Shown here piece after piece: positions 26,199 through 37,943 of a DNA stretch of 64,000 nt. Under the pieces are notes generated by a model that was not told where the DNA came from, made no database searches, and saw only the letters and a list, made by a program, of their open reading frames with translations. Position numbers and translations under genes: made by a program. Where the stretch lies: the NCBI GenBank assembly GCA_963755195.1, contig CAVWIZ010000002.1:1673094-1737093 (forward strand). The letters run 5' to 3'. The DNA comes from CAVQJU01 sp963755195. GTDB taxonomy: Bacteria; Acidobacteriota; Vicinamibacteria; Vicinamibacterales; CAVVIG01. Position 1 is the first letter of the stretch, and each line of letters starts with the position of its first letter.

Positions 26199-27505
26199 TC
26201 AGTGCTTCTCGATGTCGCGGCGCATCGTTTCGGCGGCCGACCAGACGGCGACGATCGTGATGACGGCCATGCCGATGATGTAGAGCGCGATCGCGCCGCG
26301 GCCGTACCTCGGGAGGAGCGCCGTGGCGATGAGCGGCGAGAAACCGCCGGCCACGGCCGCCGACAGCTGCGCGCCGAGCGACGCGCCGCTGTAGCGGACG
26401 CTGGTGCCGAAGAGCTCCGAGAAAAACGCGCCCTGCGGCGCGTACATCGGCGCGTGCGAGCACAGGAACACGAGCAGCAGCGCGAGCCATGATGAGCGGC
26501 GTCGATCCGGTGTCGAACAGCCAGAACAGCGGGAACGCCAGGACCGCCGTCATGACGGCGCCGAACATGTACACCGGACGCCGGCCGATGCGATCCGAGA
26601 GCGCGCCGTACGCCGGGACGGCGATGAACTCGCACGCCGACGCGATCATGATCCCGTTCAGCGCGACGTCGCGATCGATGTGCAGAGTGCTGCGTCGCGT
26701 AGACGAGCATGAACGCGCTGTAGATGTAGAACGCGCCGTTCTCGGCGCAGCGCGCGCCCGCCGCCTGCAGCACTTGCTTCGGGTACTTGCTGCAGCACCT
26801 CGAGCATCGGCTGCCGCACGCCGGTCCGCGTCTCCTTCATCTTCGTGAACGCCGGCGTCTCGAGAATCCTGCAGCCGGATCAGCAGGCCGACGACGACGA
26901 GCACGATGCTGAGCAGAAACGGCACGCGCCAGCCCCACGACAGGAACTGCTCCTGGCGGCAGCTGCGCGAACAGCGAGAAGACGATCGTCGACGTCAGCA
27001 GCCCGGCCGGCACGCCAATCTGCGGCCAGCTGCCGTAGAAGCCCGCGCTGCCCTGGCGGCGCGTGCTCGACGGCCATCAGCACGGCGCCGCCCCACTCGC
27101 CGCCGACGCCAAAGCCCTGCACGATGCCGCAGGACGACCAGCAGCACGGCCGCCCACGGGCCGATGGTGTCGTACGTCGGCAGCAGGCCGATGAGACACG
27201 TCGCCACGCCCATCATCATCAGCGTCAGCACGAGCATCGACTTGCGGCCCACGCTTGTCGCCGTAGTGGCCGATGACGATGCCGCCGATCGGACGCGCGG
27301 CGAAGCCGACCGTGTAGGTGCCGAACGCCAGCATGCGTTCCCGCGAACGGATCGAACGTCGGGAAGAACAGCTTGTTGAAGACCAGCGCGGCGGCCGTGT
27401 TGTACAGGAAGAAGTCGTACCACTCGATCGTCGTGCCGATCAGGCTGGCGAACGCGACGAGTCTGATCGACGTCTTGGTGTGTCCTGGGCCAGACGGTGC
27501 GTCAT
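26199..27505 (-). CDS. MFS transporter, metabolite:H+ symporter type (heavily frameshifted)
   Basis: An MHS-type major facilitator (KgtP/ShiA/ProP-like) recognised from fragments in several frames: EWYDFFLYNTAAALVFNKLF, MLAFGTYTVGFAARPIGG and HYGDK then VGRKSMLVLTLMMMGVATCL, IVQGFGVGGEWGGAVLMAVE, QFLSWGWRVPFLLS, DRDVALNGIMIASACEFI, YGALSDRIGRRPVYMFGAV, GAFFSELFGTSVRYSGASLG, and the end AETMRRDIEKH. All 12 helices are represented. I count about nine frame breaks, and at most of them deletion of one base restores the frame. Such density in an otherwise well conserved protein fits sequencing error. The substrate is probably an organic acid or similar metabolite. It lies in an operon with TPR and CRTAC1 genes. 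Confidence 0.75.
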
Positions 27506-27521
27506 GACGCTGGGCAGATTG

Positions 27522-29191
27522 TCAGTCGCCTGCGGGCACGCCATCGGGTCGCCGCTGAAACTCGATCGGCTCGTCCGGCTCGCCACGGCGTGCGGCAGGG
27601 CTTGCGCGCTTCGTAGAGCCGCAGGTTGTCGGCGATGCGCTCGGCGATCCCGCGGCTCGCCGGCCTTCGACGCGGCGGCAATCGCCTCCTGCTGCCACGT
27701 CACGGCCTCCGTGAACTGCCCCAGCTCAGCCTGCGCCATCGCCATCGTCTCGAGCACGTCGGCGGTCGCGCAGTCCTGTGCGCAGCACCGGCCTGAATGA
27801 TCGCCGAGCGCGCGGCGGCCGTCGCGAACGCTTGTCGTCGGGCGCGGCGGCGAGCAGCCGGGCGACCGCGTGGGCGAAGCGCGAGCTCGGTCGGGATAGC
27901 GTCACTCGCCTCGGCCACGAGGCAGTCGCGAGCCTCGGCGTATCGCCGCAGGCGGATGAGCGCCGCCGCGTAGCCGAATCTCGCCTCCGGCACGCGGGGA
28001 TCGGTCCTTGACGATGTGCGTCGTAGTGCGGCAGCGACGCCGCGAGCTGCCCGCCTCGTCGCAGCGCGTGCGCCAGCTGAAGACGCGCCTCGACGTAGCC
28101 CGGCTCGCGACTTGAGCGCGGCCGAACCAATGCGTCGACCGCCCGATGCCGGCTGGCCGGTCGACGCCAGAATCACGCCCAGGCTGTAGTGCGCTTTCGC
28201 GAAGGTCGGCGATCAGCGGAGCGCCTCGCTCGAACTGCGCGACCGCCCCGCGGCGCGTCGCCCGAGAGACGCGAGCGCCGTGCCCAGCTTGTGATGGAGC
28301 GACGGCTCGTTCGGCGCGCAGTGCGATGCCCTTGCGAAAGCTCTCCGCCGCGGCCTTGCCAGTCGCCGCGGTCGAGCGCGTCGGCGCCGCTGACCTCGTA
28401 CGACGAGCGCGCTGTGCAGCAGCGCGTCCACCTGCGTCCATCAGCGGATCGTCCGGCTTGATCTGGCAGCGTGCCGCGCAGCGCGAGGTGCGCCTCGGCC
28501 TTGGCCTGTCGCCGCGCGCCGCGATACGCCATCGCCAGCGGGTAGTGAATGACGGTCGCCTGCGGATCGAGGGTCAGCGCCTTCTCGAGATGCTCGACGG
28601 CCCGCGCGTAGTCCTGCCTGGCGAGCGCGGCGCGGCCGAGCCCGTACTGCGCGGCCACGAGTTGCGGCTGCAGCGACAAGCGCCTTCGCGAACAGCGGCT
28701 CGGCGGCTTCCGGCTTGCCCTGATCGAGCATGGCGCTCGCCCAGCCACACGAGCGTCGGCACGTCGTCCGGCTGCAGCTCGAGCGCGCGCTCGAACGCCG
28801 CCGCCGACTGTCGGCGCGTCACCTCTGATCTTGTACAGATGCGCGAGGTAGTACGGCCAGCGGGCATCGCGCCGGGTCGAACGTCTGCGCGTTCGAGAAG
28901 CGCGGCTTCCGCCTCTTCGCGATACTCGGCCGCCATCAGCAGCATGCCCATCTGGCCGTACGCGAGTGCCGAGCTCGGTCGGCTCGGCGCGCTCGGGCCG
29001 TCGAGTCTTCCTCTGTCAGGGACGCGTAGCCGTCGCGGAGCTGATCCTGCACGGACGGCGCCGCGTGCGACAGATCCGGCAGCGTCACCTTCCTGAGCGT
29101 GTAGTGCTCGCCGGCGCCGCTCGTCGAACCGCGCCGATGGCCGTCGAATCGCTCTTCGACGAGCAGCCGCGCCATCACGGCGAGGCGACAT
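27522..29191 (-). CDS. TPR-repeat protein, paralogue of the 6.7-kb gene (heavily frameshifted)
   Basis: TPR units appear in changing frames: AFERALELQPDDVPTLVWLG, AVEHLEKALTLDPQATVIHY, GQFTEAVTWQQEAIAAASKA. The C-terminal tail RLYEARKPCRTPWR corresponds to RRYESRQPCRTPWR of the intact TPR lipoprotein at 6.7-8.3 kb, and both proteins also share ALAYGQMGMLLMAAEY-like and ATGYGEMGKLFMAAEF-like openings, so they are paralogues. ATG at 29191 reads MSPRRDGAAARRR. One likely end is a TGA at 27522. Frame breaks are too many to list and consistent with extra bases. Like its paralogue it directly follows a CRTAC1 gene. Confidence 0.75.
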
Positions 29192-29208
29192 CAGGACAAG
29201 CGGCCGTT

Positions 29209-30933
29209 CTAGTGCGCATCGCCTTCCTTGAGCGTGGTGTAACCGATCGACCGGGACGCTCTGTCGCACTCTTCGGTCCGGCCATCCGGCCAGATCACGC
29301 GCACCTTCAGCGGCGCGGCGCGATCGCCGAGCCCGACGAGCACACGCGGATCGCTGGCCGACGCGTAGCTGCCGTCGGCCTGGCGCGCCGCCACAGCGTT
29401 CGCCGTCAGCCCGCGTCACCGCGACACGCGCGCCCCACCATGTCGCGCACGGGTTTGCCGCCAACAAGCCGCAGCCCCACCCAATGCTTCCGGTTCCCGA
29501 CGTTGTTGATGAGCAGCCGCAGCGGCCCGCTGTCGTTGCCGACGACGATGTCGACGTCGCCGTCGTTGTCGACGTCGCCAAACGCGAGGCCGCGGCTGAC
29601 TTCCGGAATCTGAAAGACCGGCGCCGGCGGCGTTCGTCACGTCCTCGAACTGGCTCCGCCGCCCAGATTCCGGAACACCTGCTTGCGCTGCTGCAGCGAA
29701 AACGGCTCGTTGCGCGCGAGCGCCTCGACGTTCTGCGTGACGGCGCCGTTCACCGTCACCACGTCGAGCCAGCCGTCGTTGTCGATGTCGAGCCAGCCGG
29801 CGCCGAAACCCGTGAACGGCAGGCTCGGCAGCCGGATGCCGGCCCGCGCGCTGCGGTCTTCGAACACGCCGGTGCCGTCGTTGACGTACAGGTCGTCGCC
29901 CTGGCCGACCAGCTCGGTGATGAACAGATCCTCGTCGCCGTCGTTGTCGAAGTCGCCGGCGTCGATGCCCATGCTCGACTTGGCCTCGCCCTCGGGGCTC
30001 AGCGCCGCGCCTGACGAGCAGCGCCGTGTTCTTGAACGTGCCGTCGTGCTGGTTGATCCACAGCTGGTTCGGCTGACCGTCGTTGGCGACGTAGATATCG
30101 ATCCAGCCGTCGCCGTTGAAGTCGGCGGCGACGACGCCGAGCGCCGGCCCGAACTCGCGCGACGATGCCCGCCTTCACCGTCACGTCGGTGAACGTGCCG
30201 TCGTGGTTGTTGTGATAGAGGTGGCTCGGCGCGGACGGTACACGTGCGGCGGGCAGTAGTCGAGGCTGCCCGACAGGCTGAAGCAGTGGATGTTGGCCTC
30301 GACGCTGTACTGCAGGTAGTTGCCGACAAACAGATCGAGATAGCCGTCGCGGTCGTAGTCGAAGAACGTCGCCGAGATGCTCCACCCGTCGTCGTCGGTT
30401 CGGCTGGCTTTCGAGACGTCGGTGAACGTCCCGTCGCAGTTGTTGCTGGAACAGCTGGTTCGGCCCGAGCGCGGTGACGTAGAGATCGACGCAGCCGTCG
30501 TTGTCGAAGTCGCCGGTCGCCACGCCCATCGCGTAGCCGCGCGTCACGATGCCGCTCGCCGCGGTCACGTCGGTGAAGTGCAGGCGTGCCTCGGCGGCCG
30601 CGCTTCAGATCGTTGCGAAACAGCCGGCTGTTCGAGCGGGACCGACCGGCTGCGGCTTCGCGGCGCTGAGCGGCTTCCTTCCGAGCATCTGCCCCTGCAC
30701 GACGAACACGTCGAGGTCGCCGTCGTTGTCGTAGTCGAACAGCGCCACGCCTGGCGGCATGATCTCCGGGTAGTAGAACTCGCCGGACATCCCGTTGAAG
30801 TGGATGAAGTCGAGCCCGGCTTCCTGGCCTTGTCGGTGAACCATTCGTCGCGTCGGTGCGGAGGCCGCGCGGCAGCCGCGCGGCGGAGGCGGCGAGGCCT
30901 GCAGCCCGCCAGAAAACGAAAAACGCAAGGCAC
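29209..30933 (-). CDS. CRTAC1 family lipoprotein, paralogue of the 3.1-kb gene (frameshifted)
   Basis: FG-GAP loops appear in several frames: DYDNDGDLDVFVVQGQMLG, DFDNDGCVDLYVTALGPNQL, DFDNDGDEDLFITELVGQGD, DIDNDGWLDVVTVNGA, then a UnbV/ASPIC end DGSYASASDPRVLVGLGD and VIWPDGRTEEC. The order and wording match the first CRTAC1 gene (3153-4988) almost loop for loop. The start is uncertain: a GTG at 30933 gives PCVFRFLAGC, a short lipobox, but this codon lies inside a strong terminator hairpin (30911-30951). Frame breaks occur at several sites, as in the neighbours. The TPR paralogue follows 18 bases downstream. Confidence 0.78.
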
Positions 30934-30951
30934 GCCGCGCGCGCCTTGCGT
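30911..30951 (-). terminator. Rho-independent terminator
   Basis: On the minus strand a perfect 9-base stem ACGCAAGGC / GCCTTGCGT with a GC-rich 11-base loop is followed by TTTTT and a further T-rich stretch. It lies downstream of the secreted-protein gene (31042-31886) and overlaps the apparent start of the next CRTAC1 gene. Confidence 0.8.
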
Positions 30952-31041
30952 CTCGACGTCGGTCTGCGTTGTCGTTCAGGCCTTCAGTTCTACGTTCCGT
31001 GTCACGTCGGACCTGACGTTCCGCACTACTTCTGGCTCCAG

Positions 31042-31886
31042 TTAGTAGCGCTTCGCGCAGGTGGCCGTAGAGCATCTCTTCGGCGAACTCGACGCACTTG
31101 AACTCGAGCAGCTGGAAGTTCTTCTCCATGTGCTTGTAGAGCATCATCTGGATCTTCCAGGGGCTTCGTGAAGAGCTTCGCGTCCTCGATGGTCGCTTCG
31201 TAGTTGATGTGGTCGGCGTCGGTCAGCGTGAAGCGCTCGACGACGTGCGTGGTGTCGGTCGTGTAGTTGCCGGCACGATCGAGCCACGCGTTGCCGTTGA
31301 GGCCCGTGACGTCGACCACCAGCGTGTCGCCTTCCCACTTGCCGTTCGACCAGCCCATCCAGCTGTCCACGGGCGCCTCGGTCGGCTTGCCCATGTTCAC
31401 CACGCGGTTCGCCGACGCGTATTCGTAGGCGAAGAGGATGTTCTGCGGGCTCTGGACGATCTGGAACGGGATACGGCATGTAGGTGGCGCGCGGAATGCC
31501 CGGCATGTAGCACTTCACTTCCGGATCGAGCGTCAGGCGGTTGCGCGCGTTCTCGTTTCTCTTGGCCAGCGCGGCGGGCGTGTACGGAATGTCGCCGCCG
31601 TCGACGATGCTCTGGCCCGCCGGAATCGCGCCGATCGCGCCTTCCTGGAAGAACGGACCGGCCGATGCGCCGTGATCCTCGAGGTTCCAGTTCGAGCTCA
31701 CCATCACCTGCCAGATGCCGTTCAGGTTCGGCTTGCCGTCGGCCGTGCGCGGAACGCGCGCGGCCGCCGGAGCCGCTCCCCGGCCGCGGGCGCCTGGCCC
31801 TGCAGGACGGCCGGGATGACCGCGAGCGACACGACAGCCGCCGCACCGGCCGCCATCAACTGAACGCTTCTGAACCAATTTCGCAT
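31042..31886 (-). CDS. Secreted protein, family with GDTLVVDVTG motif (frameshifted)
   Basis: The ATG at 31886 gives MRNWFRSVQLMAAGAAAVVS, a signal peptide, after a GAGGAG ribosome site. The mature part begins RTADGKPNLNGIWQVMVSSN and later has KWEGDTLVVDVTGLNG, AGNYTTDTTHVVERF, DADHINYEATIEDAKLFTKP and EFKCVEFAEEMLYGHLR. Similar Asn/Gly-Trp starts and GDTLVVE-type motifs recur at 32738 and 54136. The frame breaks at about 31780, 31470, 31155 and 31060; with the last extra base removed the protein ends HLRKRY at 31042. This family is common in Acidobacteriota genomes, without known activity. The terminator at 30911-30951 follows. Confidence 0.65.
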
Positions 31887-32137
31887 GGACCGATCTCCTC
31901 TGAAAGCCGCTCCGTCAATCCCAATAATCTGGCATACGACAGGCGGCCGTCTGAGTTCAAGTGTCTGTAACCGAGATGAGCGATTTCGAACAAACTTCTA
32001 CCCGAAGTCGCGCGCCGGTGTCAACGTGGAGAGGTCATGAAAACGTGGCGGGAACGAGCACGGGACGTCCCGGAAGAGCGCGCTCCTCGAGACGTCCCTG
32101 CGTCGAATCTCTGGCGTCCGGCTGTCTGCGGACGGTA

Positions 32138-32554
32138 CTATTCTTTCTTTTCGTCCGGCGCGCCGGTGCCCACCGATCCGACGAACAGCTTCTTGCCGTC
32201 CTTGAACGTGATGTCGCGGCCGTTGGCGCGATTCGCTCCGTCCTTGGCCTGGTACCCCTCGATGAGGATCTCGGTGCCCGGCAGGAGCGAGTTCTTGGTC
32301 CAGCCGCGGCGCAGGAGCGCGTTCGGTGCGCCGGCTTCCACCATCCAGTTGGTGACGGTGCCGTCGGTGCCCTTCACGTCGAGGTAGATCCACGCGTGTG
32401 GATTGATCCACTCCATCTTCGTGACCGTGCCCTGCAGCTTGACCGGCCGCTTCGCGTCAAACTCGGCGGCGAAGGAATGGTGCGCGAGCGACCGGAACGG
32501 CCGCCACAAGCAAGCCGCAGCACCGGCAATCATTACGGACAACTTCGTTCGCAT
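32138..32554 (-). CDS. DUF6152 family protein
   Basis: A 138-residue protein with signal sequence (MRTKLSVMIAGAAACLWRPF) and the family hallmark AHHSFAAEFDAKRPVKLQGT, VTKMEWINPHAWIYLDVKG, then TNWMVEAGAPNALLRRGW and GTEILIEGYQAKDG. These are features of DUF6152, a small beta-rich secreted domain of unknown function. A GGGAGG ribosome site precedes the ATG at 32554. The gene is between two members of the GDTLVVE secreted family, with which it commonly seems to travel; this association is my recollection and not testable here. The frame is clean. Confidence 0.8.
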   Translation of the reverse strand: MRTKLSVMIAGAAACLWRPFRSLAHHSFAAEFDAKRPVKLQGTVTKMEWINPHAWIYLDVKGTDGTVTNWMVEAGAPNALLRRGWTKNSLLPGTEILIEGYQAKDGANRANGRDITFKDGKKLFVGSVGTGAPDEKKE

Positions 32555-32737
32555 CGAAAACCTCCCGCTAATTGACTCTTGGGACTATCTCAGTGGCGTC
32601 TATCTTAATCGATGTTGGCGTCGGTCTCCAACCGGAGTCCCAGGGGACTATCGGCCCACGACGTCTCGTTGTAGCCGTCTTTGGCGTCTGACGACCTTGG
32701 GGCGGTGTTCGCGCTCATCATGCCTACAGTCAACACG

Positions 32738-33746
32738 TTACCGGCCGGATCGCTCTTCCGCGCGCGCCGCGCTGAGGATGTTGCGCAGGCCGTAATTGCC
32801 TTCGTGACACGCGTACTCGAAGGGCGCCTGCTCCGGGTCTTTCGTCAGGTTCATGGCGAAGGTCCACGGCCTGGCCCACGTCGCGGCGTCGTCGTACGTG
32901 ACCGACCACTCGACCCTGTTCGGCCCGACCGGCTTGAACCGCTCGACAAGACGCAGCTTCTCGCTGGCGCCGCGGTTTGCCGCCTGCGGCAGGAAATTGG
33001 TGGTCTCGACCACCAGGGTGCTGCCGTCCCAATGTCCGCGCGCGTCTCCCATGTAGGTCTTGATCTTCGACCCGACGTGCTCGCGCTGGTCGAGCGGGAT
33101 GATGCGCGTTTCGTGAATCATCTCGTAGCGGATGGCCACGAAGCCCGGGGCCTGGTGAATCTGATACGAGTTGCCGTAGATGGCCGGCATCATCGAGCCC
33201 GGAAGCCCGCGCGTGATGCACTGGTCGTAGAGGCTGCGGTCCTCGTACGAATCCGCCGGACCGCGGCCGTTGCGCTCCGCGGCGCGTGCGGCGGCGCGCT
33301 GCGCCGCCTCGGACGTCGTCGGCGGAATCCTGCCGTCCGCCGGATCGGTGATGAGCCACGGGCGGCTGTTCTTCGCGTCGTAGTGTTCATACCAATGCAC
33401 GGGGCCGGCGCCCGTGTCGGCGCCGCCGATGCCCGGCGCTCGCGCCACGCTCGCCTCGTTCCGCGCCCGGACCACTTCCGCGAACTCGGAATCGTCGACG
33501 TCTTCGATCTTCTTGCCCTCGAACTGACTCGGCCGCTCGACGGGAATGCCGTTCTCGTCCTTGTTGGTGTAGACGCCCGCCAGATCCGGGTCGCCCCACG
33601 GCCGTCCGCGGGGGGGTGTAGGCTTTCGCGGGCGCCTTCTTTGCCGCAGCCGCCGGGGTCTTCACTTCCTGGGCAACCGCCGGGATGAACGCCAATACCA
33701 AGGCGAGGACGATCATCAAGGGCATCGTCACAGCGGGTCGCTTCAT
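32738..33746 (-). CDS. Secreted protein, GHWDGSTLVVETTN family (one frameshift)
   Basis: Signal peptide at MKRPAVTMPLMIVLALVLAF, then TPPRTAWGDPDLAGVYTNKD after one extra base near 33595 is removed. Conserved blocks: GAGPVHWYEHYDAKNSRPWL, GRIPPTTSEAAQRAAARAAE, SYEDRSLYDQCITRGLPG, MIHETRIIPLDQREHVG, GDARGHWDGSTLVVETTNF, LVERFKPVGPNRVEWSVTYD, and YACHEGNYGLRNILSAARAE. The intact protein at 54136-55140 is a close paralogue, block by block. About 336 residues. Possibly an enzyme or binding protein in the periplasm; no catalytic motif is clear to me. Confidence 0.72.
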
Positions 33747-33795
33747 GGAGTAGTCCTTTCGAGTTGCTGAACGCCTGGCTATCAGTATACGGCCT

Positions 33796-35725
33796 TCACG
33801 CCTGCTTTATTTCAGCGCGCATCTGCTGCCAGGCCTGCCGCGCCTCGTCGACCGATCCTTCGTCTTCGATCGTCGTGATGTCGCCGGGATCGCGGTCGAG
33901 AATCACCGCCTTGAGCACGCGGCGCATGATCTTGCCGCTGCGCGTCTTCGGCAGCATCGACACGAAGTTCAGCTCGCCGATCACCGCCACCGGGCCGAGC
34001 TCGCGGCGGACCGTCTCGACGAGCGCCTGCCGCAGCTCGTCGGAGGCCGCGTGTCCGTGCTTGAGCAGCACGAACGCCGAGACGACTTCGCCGCGCGTCT
34101 CGTCGGGCCGTCCGACGACGCCGCACTCGGCCACCGAGGCATGCTTCAGGAAGGCGCTTTCGACCTCGATGGTGCCGATGCGATGGCCGGCGATCTTGAT
34201 GATTTCGTCGGCGCGGCCGCCAAACCAGACGTAGCCGTCTTCGTCGATGTGCGCCGAATCGCCGGTGTAGTAGACGTCGGGGATCTTCTGCCAGTAGTCG
34301 CGGCCGTAGCGCTCCGGCTCGCCCCACAGCGCGGGCGTCAGACCCGGGAACGGCCGCGTGATCACCATGATCCCTTTTTCGCCGGTCGCGCACGGCTCGC
34401 CGCTCCATCGTGACGACCGCGGCCTCGATGCCCGGCAGCGGGATGGTCGCCGAGCCCGGCTTGATCGGCAGCAGATCGATGCCGTACGGATTGCCGAAGA
34501 CCGGACCGCCGGTTTCGGTCTGCCACATGTGATCGATGACCGGCACGCGGTTCTTCAGAATCCGTGTTCTGCAGCCAGTCCCACGCCGGCGGGTTGAGCA
34601 CCTCGCCCGCGCACACGACGCGCTCGAGCCGGGAGTGATCGACGCTGCAGCAGCGGCTCGTCGCCGTAGCGCATCAGCATCCGCACGGCGGTCGGCGACG
34701 TGAAGATGCCGGTGGCGCCGAACTCCTCGACCACCGCGCGCCAGTTGGCTTCGGCGTGCGGATGATCGAGCGCGCCCTCGAACACGACCGTCGTGCAGCC
34801 GATGAGCGAGCGGCGCATAGACCATGTAGCTGTGGCCGACGATCCAGCCGATGTCCGACGTCGCCCACCACACGTCGCTCGGCTTCATGCCGAAGCACCA
34901 CCGCCCCATGCTGACGATGTGGACCTGGTAGCCGCCGTGGGTGTGAATGGCGAGCTTCGGTTTCGCGGTCGTGCCTGACGTCGCGAGGATGTACGCCGGC
35001 TCGTTGGCTTCCATCCGCTCGACAGTCGCTCGACTGCCCGTCGCCGCCGCCGAGAAACTCGGTCCAGGTGATGTCGCGGGCGCCTGCATCGGCGTCGCGC
35101 TCGTCGGCGCGCTTCCACACCACCACGTGCTCGACGGCTGTCCCGCCGGCGACGTCTTCAGCGCCTCGTCGACGATCGCCTTCAGCGCGACGTCCTTGCC
35201 CTTGCGGTAGGTGACGTCGGCGGTGAAGACGAGCCGCGATCCGCTGGCGGCGATGCGATCGCCGAGCGCGTTCGCGCCAAAGCCGGCGAAGACGACCGAG
35301 TGGATCGCGCCGATGCGGACCGTCGCGAGCATCAGCATGATGGCTTCGGCGGAGGTCGGCATGTAGATCGTGATGCGGTCGCCCTTCCGGATGCCGAGGC
35401 CGCGCAGCGCGGCCGCCACGCGCTTCACTTCGTGCAGGAGCTGCGCGTAGGTGTAGGCCGGCCGCTCGCCGCGTTCGTTGACGTAGATGAGCGCCGCGCT
35501 GGCCGCCGCGGCCGTGCGCGACGTGATGGTCGAGCGCGTTGAGGCGAGGTTGGTCTCGGCGCCGATGAACCAGCGGAAGGTCGGCGGCGTCCATTCGAAG
35601 ACCTTGTCCCAGGTGCGAAACCACGGCAGCTCGCGTGCGGCGCGTTCCCAGAATCCTTCTGGATCGCGTAGGCCATCGTCGATCCAGCGCTTGACGATCG
35701 GCGTGATGAGGCTGGCTGGGCTCAC
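33796..35725 (-). CDS. AMP-forming acyl-CoA synthetase, acetyl/propionyl type (frameshifted)
   Basis: About 640 residues. N-terminus TPIVKRWIDDGLRDPEGFWE and TFRWFIGAETNLA, then TYAQLLHEVKRVAAALRGLG, the ATP/Thr-rich loop ILATSGTTAKPKLAIHTHGG, DVWWATSDIGWIVGHSYMVY, and C-terminal YYTGDSAHIDEDGYVWFGGR, ADEIIKIAGHRIGTIEVESA and RSGKIMRRVLKA with the catalytic Lys. These are motifs of acetyl-CoA/propionyl-CoA synthetases, which adenylate a short acid and transfer it to CoA. Several frame breaks lie between 34370 and 35120. It diverges from an acrylyl-CoA reductase gene across only 31 bases, suggesting a shared C3-acid metabolism; acetate versus propionate cannot be settled. Confidence 0.82.
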
Positions 35726-35756
35726 AGCCGCAAAGTATATGTTGTAACCTCATAGC

Positions 35757-36765
<1,009 letters not shown>

Positions 36766-36959
36766 TCGCCCTTCGACACGCTCAAGGCAAGCCGCCAACA
36801 CGAGCAAGCGCGCCGGAAACGGCGGTCCTCCGGGGCTTTGTTTACAGCGCTCGGCGGCTCGGCTGCGCCGAGCTTCCTTCCAGCGCCTCGCTCAAGTTGC
36901 TGACGCGGCGATCAACGGGTTGCTTGCACGACATCCGTCACGCGTGATCAGCGTCCGTG
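36766..36959. mobile_element. MITE-like element, half copy A
   Basis: Begins TCGCCCTTCGACACGCTCAA, the left terminal repeat of the family, and matches the other copies through ACATCCGTCACGCGTGATCA, then stops without the right terminal repeat. It follows the acuI stop codon directly. After it, GTGGTCAAAGTCTCTTAG repeats the last 18 bases of acuI with two differences. Confidence 0.7.
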
Positions 36960-36999
36960 GTCAAAGTCTCTTAGACCCCTGCGTTCGCGCGGCTCTCCG

Positions 37000-37270
37000 T
37001 CGCCCTTCGACACGCTCAGGGCAGGCCGCCAACACGGAACAAGCGCGCCGGAACTGCGTGCCTCCGGTCCGTACTCTTACGCGGCCGCGGCGATCAACGG
37101 GTTGCTTGTACGACATCCGTCACGCGTCATCAGCGTCCGTGCTGATCAGCACATTTCGGATCGCGGTCACCGTGATCGCCGCGATGAGGACCTGCGGCCC
37201 GCAGTTGTCGCGAACGAGTCCGGCCGCCGCTTGACGGTTGGCGGCCTGCCCTGAGCATGTCGAAGGGCGA
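37000..37270. mobile_element. MITE-like element, complete copy B
   Basis: A 271-base non-coding element with terminal inverted repeats of 34 bases that differ at one position (left starts TCGCCCTTCGACACGCTCAG; right ends GCATGTCGAAGGGCGA). It contains the shared internal blocks ACATCCGTCACGCG, GATCGCGGTCACCGTGATCG and GAGGACCTGCGGCCCGCAG. No ORF is supported. Same orientation as copy A. Confidence 0.8.
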
Positions 37271-37354
37271 CCCCGCTGTTCGCAATGAGAGCGCCCCTGA
37301 ACGATTCGCGCCGTGAGCGTTCAGCGGATCTCGTCACCCATTCCCGTCGCGAGT

Positions 37355-37807
37355 TCAGGCACCGGTCAAAAGACCCACGACGCTACGATTGCCGAGAAGG
37401 CGATCCGCGTAAGTGAGCATGACGATCCTGCCTGCGGCTACAACGATGAAGACGACCACGACAGCTACCAGGACTTTCGGGCCTCGTTTGGTAACGCCCG
37501 CCGCAACCAGCAGAAGCGCAAACACGACAATTAGAACCTTGAACAATCCGAGAGCCTGGGCTCTCGCCGCCACAATCGGAACCATAAAGAGTAGATGTTG
37601 TACAACGAACGTTACCCAGGCGCCCCTGAAGAAGAGACCGCGACCTCGCAGCGCCATGAAAGCACCGACAGCCACCATCAGCAGGCTAATGACGAGGGTC
37701 GGTTGCCACCGGAACATCGCTGTTCTCCCCGTGCCAACCCAGTACAACCACCCACCGAAGGATGACCCGAGGATTGCAGCTCCGAACATCGAGCAGGCAA
37801 GCTTCAA
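37355..37807 (-). CDS. Four-helix membrane protein, unknown
   Basis: A 150-residue hydrophobic protein starting MKLACSMFGAAILGSSFGG. Four to five predicted helices, for example PTLVISLLMVAVGAFMALRG, AWVTFVVQHLLFMVPIVAAR and VLIVVFALLLVAAGVTKRG, and a short basic/polar C-terminus. No catalytic motif. It lies between two MITE copies. A distant similarity to DoxX-like or small-multipass families is possible but not recognisable by eye. Confidence 0.6.
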   Translation of the reverse strand: MKLACSMFGAAILGSSFGGWLYWVGTGRTAMFRWQPTLVISLLMVAVGAFMALRGRGLFFRGAWVTFVVQHLLFMVPIVAARAQALGLFKVLIVVFALLLVAAGVTKRGPKVLVAVVVVFIVVAAGRIVMLTYADRLLGNRSVVGLLTGA

Positions 37808-37943
37808 GGTGTCTAAGTCTGCCTCGGAGGACTGCGACGCCTCTGTGTTCAGAGCTCATGAGTGGCGGAATCCGCCTGATGCTAGCATGACGGATCTAAG
37901 CGAAAATGTTCCGGCTAGCCGCGTTCCGAATTGCGGTAGTGGG

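Noticed and set aside
37808..37943. Integron-like attC site between small membrane genes
   Set aside because: A GTCTAAG-like start is present but no matching inverse core or integrase is seen.
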